From an uncultured Eubacteriales bacterium (GTDB lineage Bacteria > Bacillota_A > Clostridia > Christensenellales > Aristaeellaceae), in the NCBI GenBank assembly GCA_900321945.1, contig ONXY01000187.1:1-5417 (forward strand): 5,417 nucleotides of DNA, given 5' to 3'. Under the pieces are notes generated by a model, which worked only from the letters and a program-made list of their open reading frames with translations, was not told the origin of the DNA and made no database searches. Of the stretch, positions 1-5,072 are shown piece by piece (the first letter of the stretch is position 1; each line of letters opens with the position of its first letter). The translations under genes and the position numbers were made by a program.

Positions 1-792
1 CACGGGCTTCTGCGCAAGGGCGAGAGCGATCAGGTCTGCCATGTTTTCAGCCATCTCTTCCCGGTGCGCTTCATCCGGGCGGACGCCGCGGACCGGTTCT
101 TCGCGGATCTGAAGGGCGTCGTTGACCCGGAGGAAAAGCGGCACATCATCGGCCGGGACTTTATCGAGGTTTTCAAAAAGGAAGCGGCGTCCCTGGGCCG
201 GATGGACTACTTCGCGCAGGGAACGATATACCCGGACGTGATCGAGAGCGGCCAGGGAACCAACGCCGCGGTCATCAAGAGCCACCACAACGTGGGCGGC
301 CTGCCGAAGGAGCTGGGCTTCACGGAGCTGATCGAACCCCTCCGCATGCTGTTCAAGGACGAGGTCCGCGCGCTGGGCGAGGCCCTGGGCCTGCCGAAGG
401 AACTCGTCCGGCGCCAGCCCTTCCCCGGACCCGGCCTCGCGATCCGGATCATCGGCGAGGTCACGCCTGAGAAGGCGGAAATCGTCCGCGAGAGCGATGC
501 CATCTTCCGGGAGGAGATCGCCGCCGCGGGCCTGGACCGGCATGTGAACCAGTACTTCACGGTCCTGACCGGCGTCCAGAGCGTCGGCGTCATGGGCGAC
601 GAGCGCACCTACGACTACACGGTCGCCCTGCGGGCCGTCACCACGGACGATTTCATGACCGCGGACTGGGCGCGGCTCCCCTACGACCTGATCGCCCGCG
701 TTTCCGCCCGCATCGTCAACGAGGTTCCCCATGCCAGCCGCGTGGTGTTCGACGTGACGACCAAGCCCCCGGCGAGCATTGAGTGGGAATAA
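1..792 (+). CDS. guaA: GMP synthase (glutamine-hydrolysing), C-terminal half, 5' partial
   Basis: GuaA converts XMP to GMP in the cytosol using ATP and ammonia from glutamine, the last step of guanine nucleotide synthesis. The reading frame is open from base 1, so the start and the glutamine amidotransferase domain lie outside the window; 263 residues remain of a protein usually near 510-525. The fragment opens with [12 protein letters not shown], from the ATP-pyrophosphatase domain. It continues with [12 protein letters not shown] (residues 73-84), SHHNVGGLP (94-102) and the highly conserved [10 protein letters not shown] (140-149), which marks the start of the dimerisation and XMP-binding domain. 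It ends in the family's standard tail [10 protein letters not shown] start inside the fragment, such as the GTG at 64, is not credible because homology runs on upstream of it. No intrinsic terminator is visible after the stop. Composition is GC-rich, with a sharp change just downstream. Identification is very secure. Confidence 0.97.
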   Translation, partial: HGLLRKGESDQVCHVFSHLFPVRFIRADAADRFFADLKGVVDPEEKRHIIGRDFIEVFKKEAASLGRMDYFAQGTIYPDVIESGQGTNAAVIKSHHNVGGLPKELGFTELIEPLRMLFKDEVRALGEALGLPKELVRRQPFPGPGLAIRIIGEVTPEKAEIVRESDAIFREEIAAAGLDRHVNQYFTVLTGVQSVGVMGDERTYDYTVALRAVTTDDFMTADWARLPYDLIARVSARIVNEVPHASRVVFDVTTKPPASIEWE

Positions 793-852
793 GCGCCGAA
801 AACGCTGAATATCTTACGGATCATTGCGCTCAGAGGCCTCTTGCGGTGCTCT

Positions 853-1031
853 GATAAAGAACTGATAAGGTTTCCCCGAAAATATCCTGATGCCAAACGG
901 TTCTCTGTTTACAATCTGAAATATATGGTTAAGTTTGCGTCAACATACCCGGATGATGAATTTATGCAGACAGTGTCCGCGCAAATTCATCATGGTCATA
1001 CAATACAGTGATTATTGACAAAGTAAACAGG
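853..1031 (+). pseudogene. Remnant of a DUF1016 / YhcG-type (PDDEXK nuclease family) N-terminal domain
   Basis: No intact gene is present, but translating from about 853 in the frame of guaA gives a stretch that resembles the N-terminal DUF1016 domain of YhcG-like proteins. Recognisable pieces are KYPDAKRFSVYNLKYM, then KFASTYPDDEFMQTV, then SAQIHHGHTIQ. Family members carry the pattern (Y/F)P..KGFS.RNLKYM..FA..(Y/F)PD.E..Q..VAQIPW.H, as I recall it. The frame then hits TGA at 1009. Shifting to the frame that starts at 1008 gives VIIDKVN, which matches the next family segment (..LLDKVKD), so a frameshift lies near 1003-1008. After about 1031 the similarity ends, and the C-terminal nuclease domain is absent. 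The usual tryptophan of the QIPW.H segment reads as histidine. Family members are often found beside restriction-modification or other accessory genes. The match is from memory of the family pattern, not from a search. Confidence 0.7.
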
Positions 1032-1058
1032 ACCCCGATCAGCGTGCGTGATCTGAGC

Positions 1059-1087
1059 TTGACAGAGCAGTAAACAGACAGTAAAAT
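1059..1087 (+). promoter_or_regulatory. Strong sigma-70/SigA-type promoter for the ATPase gene
   Basis: A perfect -35 box TTGACA (1059-1064) is followed after exactly 17 bases by TAAAAT (1082-1087), one mismatch from the TATAAT consensus. Transcription would start near 1094, giving a leader of about 100 nt before the ATG at 1194. The first CAGTAAA repeat (1068-1074) lies in the spacer and the second (1079-1085) overlaps the -10 box, so a repeat-binding protein would compete with RNA polymerase. A second TTGACA at 1015-1020 has no suitable -10 box at the right distance. Confidence 0.7.
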
Positions 1088-1168
1088 AATTCGAGACAGT
1101 AAACGGACAGTAAATCATTTTGAGACAGTAAACGGACAGTAAACGAGAACAGGCAGTAAATCATCCGG
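1065..1168 (+). repeat. Direct-repeat array: seven CAGTAAA motifs in about three and a half 29-bp units
   Basis: The heptamer CAGTAAA starts at 1068, 1079, 1097, 1108, 1126, 1137 and 1154. The spacing alternates 11, 18, 11, 18, 11, 17, so the motifs form pairs 11 bp apart repeated about every 29 bp. Five copies extend to GACAGTAAA (from 1077, 1095, 1106, 1124 and 1135). Units 1093-1121 and 1122-1150 are identical over their first 22 bases. Unit 1065-1092 is a slightly diverged copy one base shorter. 1151-1168 is a half unit that shares CAGTAAATCAT with 1108-1118. All copies point the same way. A degenerate relative (GACAAAGTAAACAG, 1017-1030) lies just upstream. The array overlaps the promoter and fills the leader of the ATPase gene, as expected for an iteron-like or operator site. 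The binding protein is unknown; the ATPase itself is a candidate by inference. Confidence 0.85.
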
Positions 1169-1179
1169 ATTTCCTGTGC

Positions 1180-1185
1180 AAGGAG
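1180..1185 (+). promoter_or_regulatory. Ribosome binding site setting the ATPase start
   Basis: AAGGAG is followed by an 8-base spacer and then ATG at 1194. The in-frame GTG at 1176 lies upstream of this site and has no purine-rich sequence before it, so translation from 1194 is much more likely. Confidence 0.85.
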
Positions 1186-1193
1186 AAAAAGCG

Positions 1194-2237
1194 ATGTCAA
1201 ATCCGTATACACTGGTCTTCGGGCAGCCGCCACTGGAAATGATTGAACGAAAAGCCCAAATGGAACGAATCATCAGTGAATTCTGCCAGGAGCGACCTTC
1301 TAACTATCTGAACCTGGTTACCGGGATCAGGGGATGCGGCAAGACTGTTTTCATCACCCAGATTGCCAACCGGTTACGTGAGAAGAAAGAGTGGATTATT
1401 GTCAATTTAAATTCTCAGCGTGAATTACTTACCGCGCTGGCCGCGAAACTGAACAGTGATCTGATACTGAGTAAAATTTTTAAAGAGGCTGAAATCAATC
1501 TGCAGGCCTTCGGCTTCGGCGTCGGAATCAAAGGCGCTCCTCCGATCACAGATATCGAAGAAGCGCTGACCCGTATGCTCCGAAGCATTCAAAAGCACAA
1601 AAAGCGGGTACTGATCACGATCGATGAAGTAACAAACTCCAAAGATATTCGCATCTTCGCCAGCGCTTTCCAGATTTTCCTCCGGGAAGAGCTTCCGGTG
1701 TTCCTGCTGATGACAGGACTGTATAACCATATAGACCGTCTGAGAAATGCGGAAGGCATGACTTTTCTGGAGAGAGCGCCGCGAACGGTCCTTTCTCCGC
1801 TGAACTTCACTGCTATGGTCGATAAATATGTGAAAACGCTGAAACTCAAAGAGGATACAGCCACGATGCTTGCCAAAGCAACCAAAGGATACTCTTTTGC
1901 TTTTCAAACGATAGGATACTACGCGTGGGAATTCCCGGATCATCTGGATCAGGCGCTGCAAAATGCCAAAGAATACCTGTTTGAGTTTGCCTACCGGAAA
2001 ATCTGGTCGGAACTCTCAGCACATGACCGGGAGGTAGTTCGGGCAATCCATCAATCCAACACGGGCGAAATTGCCCGGGTGCGCGGAATCCTGAACTGGA
2101 CAAGCAACCAATTCAATCCATACCGGGACCGTCTCATCAAATCCGGCGTGATCTCCGGTGTGCAAACCGGGTATGTGGAATTGGTTCTTCCCTGGTTGGG
2201 TGAATACGCAATGTCTGTCCTGGACAGCAGAAACTGA
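1194..2237 (+). CDS. Orphan AAA ATPase (Orc1/Cdc6- and STAND-like P-loop ATPase) with C-terminal winged helix
   Basis: This 347-residue cytosolic protein opens with NPYTLVFGQPP, typical of a family of lone ATPases widespread in Firmicutes and annotated only as ATP-binding protein. Walker A is GIRGCGKT (residues 44-51). Walker B is RVLITIDEV (138-146), with D144 and E145 for Mg2+ and water activation. A sensor-1-like strand, FLLMTGLYNHI, follows at 170-180. A helical lid spans about 205-265. Residues about 270-335 look like a winged-helix DNA-binding domain (SELSAHDREVVRAI, then NPYRDRLIKSGVI, then GYVELVLP). This architecture resembles archaeal Orc1/Cdc6-type ATPases, but the biological role of the bacterial family is not known to me. 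The start is ATG 1194, after AAGGAG. The gene lies in the AT-richer block behind a strong promoter overlapped by seven direct repeats, so it is probably repeat-regulated and acquired. No partner gene is adjacent. The P-loop ATPase call is secure; replication initiator, transcription regulator or defence component all remain possible. Confidence 0.92.
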   Translation: MSNPYTLVFGQPPLEMIERKAQMERIISEFCQERPSNYLNLVTGIRGCGKTVFITQIANRLREKKEWIIVNLNSQRELLTALAAKLNSDLILSKIFKEAEINLQAFGFGVGIKGAPPITDIEEALTRMLRSIQKHKKRVLITIDEVTNSKDIRIFASAFQIFLREELPVFLLMTGLYNHIDRLRNAEGMTFLERAPRTVLSPLNFTAMVDKYVKTLKLKEDTATMLAKATKGYSFAFQTIGYYAWEFPDHLDQALQNAKEYLFEFAYRKIWSELSAHDREVVRAIHQSNTGEIARVRGILNWTSNQFNPYRDRLIKSGVISGVQTGYVELVLPWLGEYAMSVLDSRN

Positions 2238-2241
2238 AACT

Positions 2242-2295
2242 ATGAAAGAAACAATCAATAGCATTCCAATGCCCGCTATGGGAGAAAACCGATGA
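2242..2295 (+). other. Possible 17-codon leader ORF overlapping the Nudix start (ATGA)
   Basis: The only short open frame in the 54-base gap encodes MKETINSIPMPAMGENR and ends in a TGA that overlaps the Nudix ATG as ATGA. Such overlaps can couple translation. There is no convincing Shine-Dalgarno site before the ATG at 2242, and the frame may be chance. Confidence 0.15.
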
Positions 2296-2780
2296 AGACA
2301 GTCGAGATCCTGGGAGCGAACCGCTTTGAAACCTTTTCCCGAACCCGCGCGGGGAGCCGGGCCGTGGTCGTCCGGGACGGAATGATCCTGCTTTCCCACG
2401 AAACCATAACGGGCTGGTGGCTGGTTCCCGGCGGAGGCATGGAGGAGGGCGAAACGCCGGAAGCATGCTGTATCCGGGAAACGGAGGAAGAAACGGGTTT
2501 CATCGTGAAACCTCTGCGGCAGTTCCTTACGCTGGCCGAATACTATGAGGAATACCGGTATATCAGCCATTATTTCATCTGTGAAATAACCGGAGCGGGG
2601 CAGATGCGTCTGACGGACGCGGAAAAACGCCGGGGGCTCGAGCCGCGGTGGCTTCCGCTGCAGGAGGCGGTCGGTATTTTTTCCCGCCATCAGGAGTACG
2701 CCGCCGTCAGCGAGGAAAAACGGGGCTCCTATCTGCGGGAATATACCGCTCTCCGGGAGTATCTGGCCTTCCGGCCATAA
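2292..2780 (+). CDS. Nudix hydrolase (MutT family)
   Basis: This is a cytosolic pyrophosphohydrolase of 162 residues that would cleave a nucleoside diphosphate linked to some moiety X; the substrate cannot be read from the sequence. The Nudix box GX5EX7REUXEEXGU is present at residues 48-70. It begins GGMEEGE and ends RETEEETGF, with the metal-binding glutamates at 63, 66 and 67. One position that is normally aliphatic (residue 64) is threonine. Before the box, AVVVRDGMILLSHE and GWWLVPGG form the expected beta strands, and WLPLQEA (120-126) is the usual late motif. GGGAG at 2280-2284, 7 bases before the ATG, supports the start. The gene follows the ATPase by 54 bases without a visible terminator, so read-through is possible, but its GC-rich composition groups it with the host genes downstream. 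An annotation as MutT/8-oxo-dGTPase would be over-specific. Confidence 0.93.
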   Translation: MKTVEILGANRFETFSRTRAGSRAVVVRDGMILLSHETITGWWLVPGGGMEEGETPEACCIRETEEETGFIVKPLRQFLTLAEYYEEYRYISHYFICEITGAGQMRLTDAEKRRGLEPRWLPLQEAVGIFSRHQEYAAVSEEKRGSYLREYTALREYLAFRP

Positions 2781-2835
2781 CTTTCTGAATCCGCCGCGGG
2801 AGAGCACGGAAAGTCGGGCGTCCGCTTTCCCGTTC

Positions 2836-2844
2836 TGATATACT
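2836..2844 (+). promoter_or_regulatory. Extended -10 promoter candidate for the AraC-type regulator
   Basis: TGATATACT contains an extended -10 element (TG, one base, then TATACT, with four of six matches to TATAAT). It lies about 29 bases before the GTG start. No good -35 box is found 16-18 bases upstream, which is tolerated by extended -10 promoters. The start of transcription would be near 2851, giving a very short leader. Confidence 0.45.
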
Positions 2845-2857
2845 GACCACGCAGCGG

Positions 2858-2864
2858 AAAGGAG
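2858..2864 (+). promoter_or_regulatory. Ribosome binding site setting a GTG start
   Basis: AAAGGAG is followed by 8 bases and GTG at 2873. No ATG in this frame lies nearby, the first being far inside the protein, so the site decides in favour of the GTG codon. Confidence 0.8.
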
Positions 2865-2872
2865 CGGTCGCG

Positions 2873-3703
2873 GTGCAGGGATGGATTGAAGGGCTTCAGC
2901 GTTCAATCGACTATATTGAACGGCATCTGACGGATGAACCGGACATGGAGGAGATCGCCGGACAGGCGGCGCTGTCTCCCTTCTATTACCAGCGCATCTT
3001 CGGCGCTCTGTGCGGGATGACCGTCGGCGAATACATCCGCGCGCGCAGGATGTCGCAGGCGGCCCAGGAACTGGCGCGCACAAACGCGAAGGTGATCGAT
3101 ACCGCGCTCAGGTACGGCTATGATTCGCCGGACAGCTTCACCAGGGCCTTCCTGCGCTTTCACGGCGTTTCCCCGTCCGGAGCCCGGGAACCCGGCGCGC
3201 CTCTGCGTTTCTTCGCGCCGCTGCATATCAGAATAACACTGGAGGGCGGAAGCATGATGGATTACCGTATTACCGAAAAAGCGCCGTTTACCATTGTCGG
3301 CGTGAAAAGACCGTTCAACTCGGATACCAGTTATGAGGAAATCCCGAAATTCTGGAACGAATGGCTGGCAAAGGGCGAAGACCGTCCGGTCCGGGGAACC
3401 TTCGGCGTATGCGCCGATATGAAGGGAAAGGACTTTGACTACTGGATCGCGGATCTGTACTTTCCCTGGGAGGACGTTCCGGAAGGATGCGAAACCCGGG
3501 TGATTCCCGGAAGCCTGTGGGCTCAGTTCCCCTGCACCGTCAGGACGCTGCAGGATACGAACACGAAGATCTGGTCGGAGTGGCTTCCCGCGCTGCAGGG
3601 ATACGCGCTGGCGGGAGAATACGATATTGAGGTCTACCTCCCGCCGGAAGAAGGCTCCGGCGACATGAAAGTGTACATCTGGGTCCCGCTGAAGCAGGCG
3701 TAA
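2873..3703 (+). CDS. AraC-family transcriptional regulator with GyrI-like effector-binding domain
   Basis: This 276-residue protein has two domains. Residues about 8-106 form an AraC/XylS DNA-binding domain with two helix-turn-helix units. The first is around MEEIAGQAALSPFYYQRIF (25-43). The second is around VIDTALRYGYDSPDSFTRAF (74-93), which carries the family signature, followed by FHGVSPSGAR. Residues about 129-275 form a GyrI-like (SOUL-fold) ligand-binding domain, beginning YRITEKAPFTIVGVKR and ending DIEVYLPP. The glutamate of that last strand is the position that contacts cationic ligands in BmrR- and Rob-like proteins. This order, DNA-binding domain first and effector domain last, matches E. 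coli Rob and many clostridial regulators of drug or stress responses; the ligand and targets are unknown. The GTG start at 2873 is supported by AAAGGAG. The gene has its own promoter candidate and a terminator right after it, so it is probably a single-gene unit. Confidence 0.95.
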   Translation: MQGWIEGLQRSIDYIERHLTDEPDMEEIAGQAALSPFYYQRIFGALCGMTVGEYIRARRMSQAAQELARTNAKVIDTALRYGYDSPDSFTRAFLRFHGVSPSGAREPGAPLRFFAPLHIRITLEGGSMMDYRITEKAPFTIVGVKRPFNSDTSYEEIPKFWNEWLAKGEDRPVRGTFGVCADMKGKDFDYWIADLYFPWEDVPEGCETRVIPGSLWAQFPCTVRTLQDTNTKIWSEWLPALQGYALAGEYDIEVYLPPEEGSGDMKVYIWVPLKQA

Positions 3704-3713
3704 CGCAGCCGCG

Positions 3714-3742
3714 GCGGCCGCCTGATACGGCGGCCGCTTTTT
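3714..3742 (+). terminator. Rho-independent terminator after the AraC-type regulator
   Basis: A perfect 9-bp stem pairs GCGGCCGCC (3714-3722) with GGCGGCCGC (3729-3737) around the 6-base loop TGATAC, and is followed directly by five T residues (3738-3742). The stem is almost all G:C. It begins about 10 bases after the stop codon and separates the regulator from the kinase gene. Confidence 0.93.
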
Positions 3743-3764
3743 CAGGCCCCCGCGGCCGATCCGG

Positions 3765-3823
3765 ACCGGCTGTCAGCCGGTAAAGCGCGGACAGGACCGG
3801 TCGCGGCGGAAGCGCCTGCCGCG
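3765..3823. other. Two short inverted repeats in the gap before the sugar kinase gene
   Basis: The 170-base gap between the terminator and the kinase gene shows no gene. ACCGGCT (3765-3771) pairs with AGCCGGT (3775-3781) around GTC. CGCGGCGG (3802-3809) pairs with CTGCCGCG (3816-3823) around AAGCGC, with one G:T wobble. Neither is followed by a T run, so they are not terminators. They could be operators or leader structure, or just chance in GC-rich sequence. No riboswitch class was recognised. Confidence 0.3.
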
Positions 3824-3870
3824 GAAAATGCCGCCAGCCTGCAGGACACTCCCCTTCCGGAACCGAACTC

Positions 3871-3888
3871 TATATTTATGGATATAAG
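3871..3888 (+). promoter_or_regulatory. AT-rich promoter candidate for the sugar kinase gene
   Basis: In an otherwise GC-rich gap, the only AT-rich patch offers TATATT (3871-3876) and TATAAG (3883-3888) as -10 boxes. It also contains a small dyad, TATAT-N6-ATATA (3871-3886), that could be an operator. No convincing -35 box goes with either. The leader would be about 20-35 nt. Confidence 0.3.
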
Positions 3889-3904
3889 AACAAACAGGCT
3901 GGGG

Positions 3905-3909
3905 GGAGG
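3905..3909 (+). promoter_or_regulatory. Ribosome binding site before a double ATG
   Basis: GGAGG within a longer purine run (3901-3910) precedes two adjacent in-frame ATG codons at 3913 and 3916. The spacing is 3 bases to the first and 6 to the second, so the second ATG may be the main start. The difference is one residue. Confidence 0.7.
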
Positions 3910-3912
3910 ATC

Positions 3913-5004
3913 ATGATGCAGCATAACAATCCGTTTCTTCAGGCACAGGCTTCAGACCACCGTTTCATTACCATGGGTGAAATCATGCTGCGGCTGACGC
4001 CGCCGAACTACGACAAAATCCGGGTAGCCACCAGCTTTGAAGCCAGCTACGGCGGGTCCGAAGCCAATATCGCCCTCGCGCTGGCAAATCTGGGAACGGA
4101 CGCCACCTTCTTTTCGGTCGTTCCGGACAACAGCCTCGGGAAAAGCGCCGTCCGCGCCCTCCGCTCCAACGACGTGCACTGCTCGCCCGTCATTCTGTCC
4201 ACTCCGCAGGAAACGCCTTCCCACCGGCTCGGAACCTATTACCTTGAAACAGGCTACGGCATCCGTCCCAGCAAGGTGATCTACGACAGGAAGCATTCGG
4301 CCATTACGGAATATGATTTTTCCGGGGTGGATCTGCGCGCCCTGCTGAAGGATTTCACCTGGCTGCACCTTTCCGGAATCACGCCCGCCCTGGGGCCGGG
4401 CTGCGCCGAACTGGTGCTGAACATGCTGAAAACCGCGAAGGAACTCGGCCTGACGGTTTCCTTCGACGGCAATTTCCGCTCTACGCTGTGGAGCTGGGAG
4501 GAGGCCCGGGATTACTGCACCCGGTGCCTTCCGTATGTGGACGTGCTGCTCGGAATCGAGCCGTACCATCTGTACAGGGATCCCGAAAACCCGGCCCTCG
4601 GGGACTGGAAGGACGGCGTTCCGCTTCAGCCCGCCTACGAGGAGCAGGATGAAATTTTCCGCGCCTTCGTCCGGACGTATCCGAATCTGAAATGCATCGC
4701 CCGCCACGTCCGCTACGCGCATTCCGGATCGGAAAACAGCCTGAAGGCCTTTATGTGGTACGACGGGCATACCTTTGAAAGCAAGCAGTTCACCTTCACG
4801 ATTCTGGACCGGGTGGGCGGCGGCGACGCCTTCGCGTCCGGCCTGATCTATGCCATGATGCATGAGGACCGGCCCATGGAGATTCTGAATTTCGCGGTCG
4901 CTTCCAGCGTCATCAAGCACACGATCCACGGGGACGCCAATATTATCGACGACGTGCAGACAATCAAAAACCTGATGAATATGAATTACGATATCAAGCG
5001 GTAA
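3913..5004 (+). CDS. kdgK: PfkB-family sugar kinase, probably 2-keto-3-deoxygluconate kinase
   Basis: This cytosolic ribokinase-fold enzyme of 363 residues likely phosphorylates 2-keto-3-deoxygluconate to KDPG with ATP, in the breakdown of uronic acids, pectin or alginate. N-terminal strand MGEIMLRLTP (21-30) and YGGSEANIALALANLG (46-61) build the sugar site, as in KDG kinases. VSFDGNFRSTLW (182-193) is the central motif that precedes the ATP site. PfkB signature 2 is DRVGGGDAFASG (299-310), with D305 as the expected catalytic base. The GE(I/L)MLRL opening and the FDxNxRxxLW motif favour KDG kinase over ribokinase or fructokinase, but substrate remains an inference. A 15-residue leader precedes the fold, slightly longer than usual. 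No KDPG aldolase gene is next to it in the window; the next gene is convergent. A short AT-rich stretch and GGAGG lie upstream. The start may be 3916 rather than 3913. Confidence 0.88.
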   Translation: MMQHNNPFLQAQASDHRFITMGEIMLRLTPPNYDKIRVATSFEASYGGSEANIALALANLGTDATFFSVVPDNSLGKSAVRALRSNDVHCSPVILSTPQETPSHRLGTYYLETGYGIRPSKVIYDRKHSAITEYDFSGVDLRALLKDFTWLHLSGITPALGPGCAELVLNMLKTAKELGLTVSFDGNFRSTLWSWEEARDYCTRCLPYVDVLLGIEPYHLYRDPENPALGDWKDGVPLQPAYEEQDEIFRAFVRTYPNLKCIARHVRYAHSGSENSLKAFMWYDGHTFESKQFTFTILDRVGGGDAFASGLIYAMMHEDRPMEILNFAVASSVIKHTIHGDANIIDDVQTIKNLMNMNYDIKR

Positions 5005-5007
5005 CCC

Positions 5008-5029
5008 GCCCGCGTCTCCGGAAGCGGGC
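5008..5029. other. Hairpin between the convergent kinase and oxidoreductase genes
   Basis: GCCCGC (5008-5013) pairs with GCGGGC (5024-5029) around a 10-base loop, 3 bases after the kinase stop. No T run follows on either strand, so it is at best a weak bidirectional transcription barrier. The 68 bases between the two stops hold nothing else recognisable. Confidence 0.3.
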
Positions 5030-5072
5030 AGCGTGGAAAACATCACGGAACGGCGGGCTCCTTTTCAGCGGC

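Noticed and set aside
832..841. Ten-base perfect palindrome AGAGGCCTCT after guaA
   Set aside because: It has no loop or T run and no second copy; expected by chance at this length.
1065..1168. CRISPR array
   Set aside because: The repeats are only 7-22 bases, the period is 29 bp with no unique spacers of normal length, and no cas gene is near.
1176..1193. Upstream GTG start for the ATPase
   Set aside because: The AAGGAG site lies inside this segment and serves the ATG at 1194; family members also begin near that position with MSNPY-like residues.
1039..1233. 64-codon minus-strand frame across the repeat array
   Set aside because: Its repeated LLS and YCLF-like segments are only the direct repeats translated; there is no ribosome binding site and it overlaps the promoter and start of the ATPase gene.
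2808..2830. Inverted repeat GGAAAG / CTTTCC between the Nudix gene and the regulator, as terminator or operator
   Set aside because: The stem is only 6 bp with an 11-base loop and no T run follows; it is too weak to call.
2016..3083. Open frame of 355 codons on the minus strand spanning the ATPase end, the Nudix gene and the regulator start
   Set aside because: It is antisense to three recognised genes, low in complexity and rich in Arg and Pro, with no motif.
3952..5046. Long open frame of 364 codons on the minus strand opposite the sugar kinase
   Set aside because: It mirrors the third-codon-position GC bias of the kinase gene; its translation shows no family pattern, and the plus strand carries a clear PfkB protein with a ribosome binding site.
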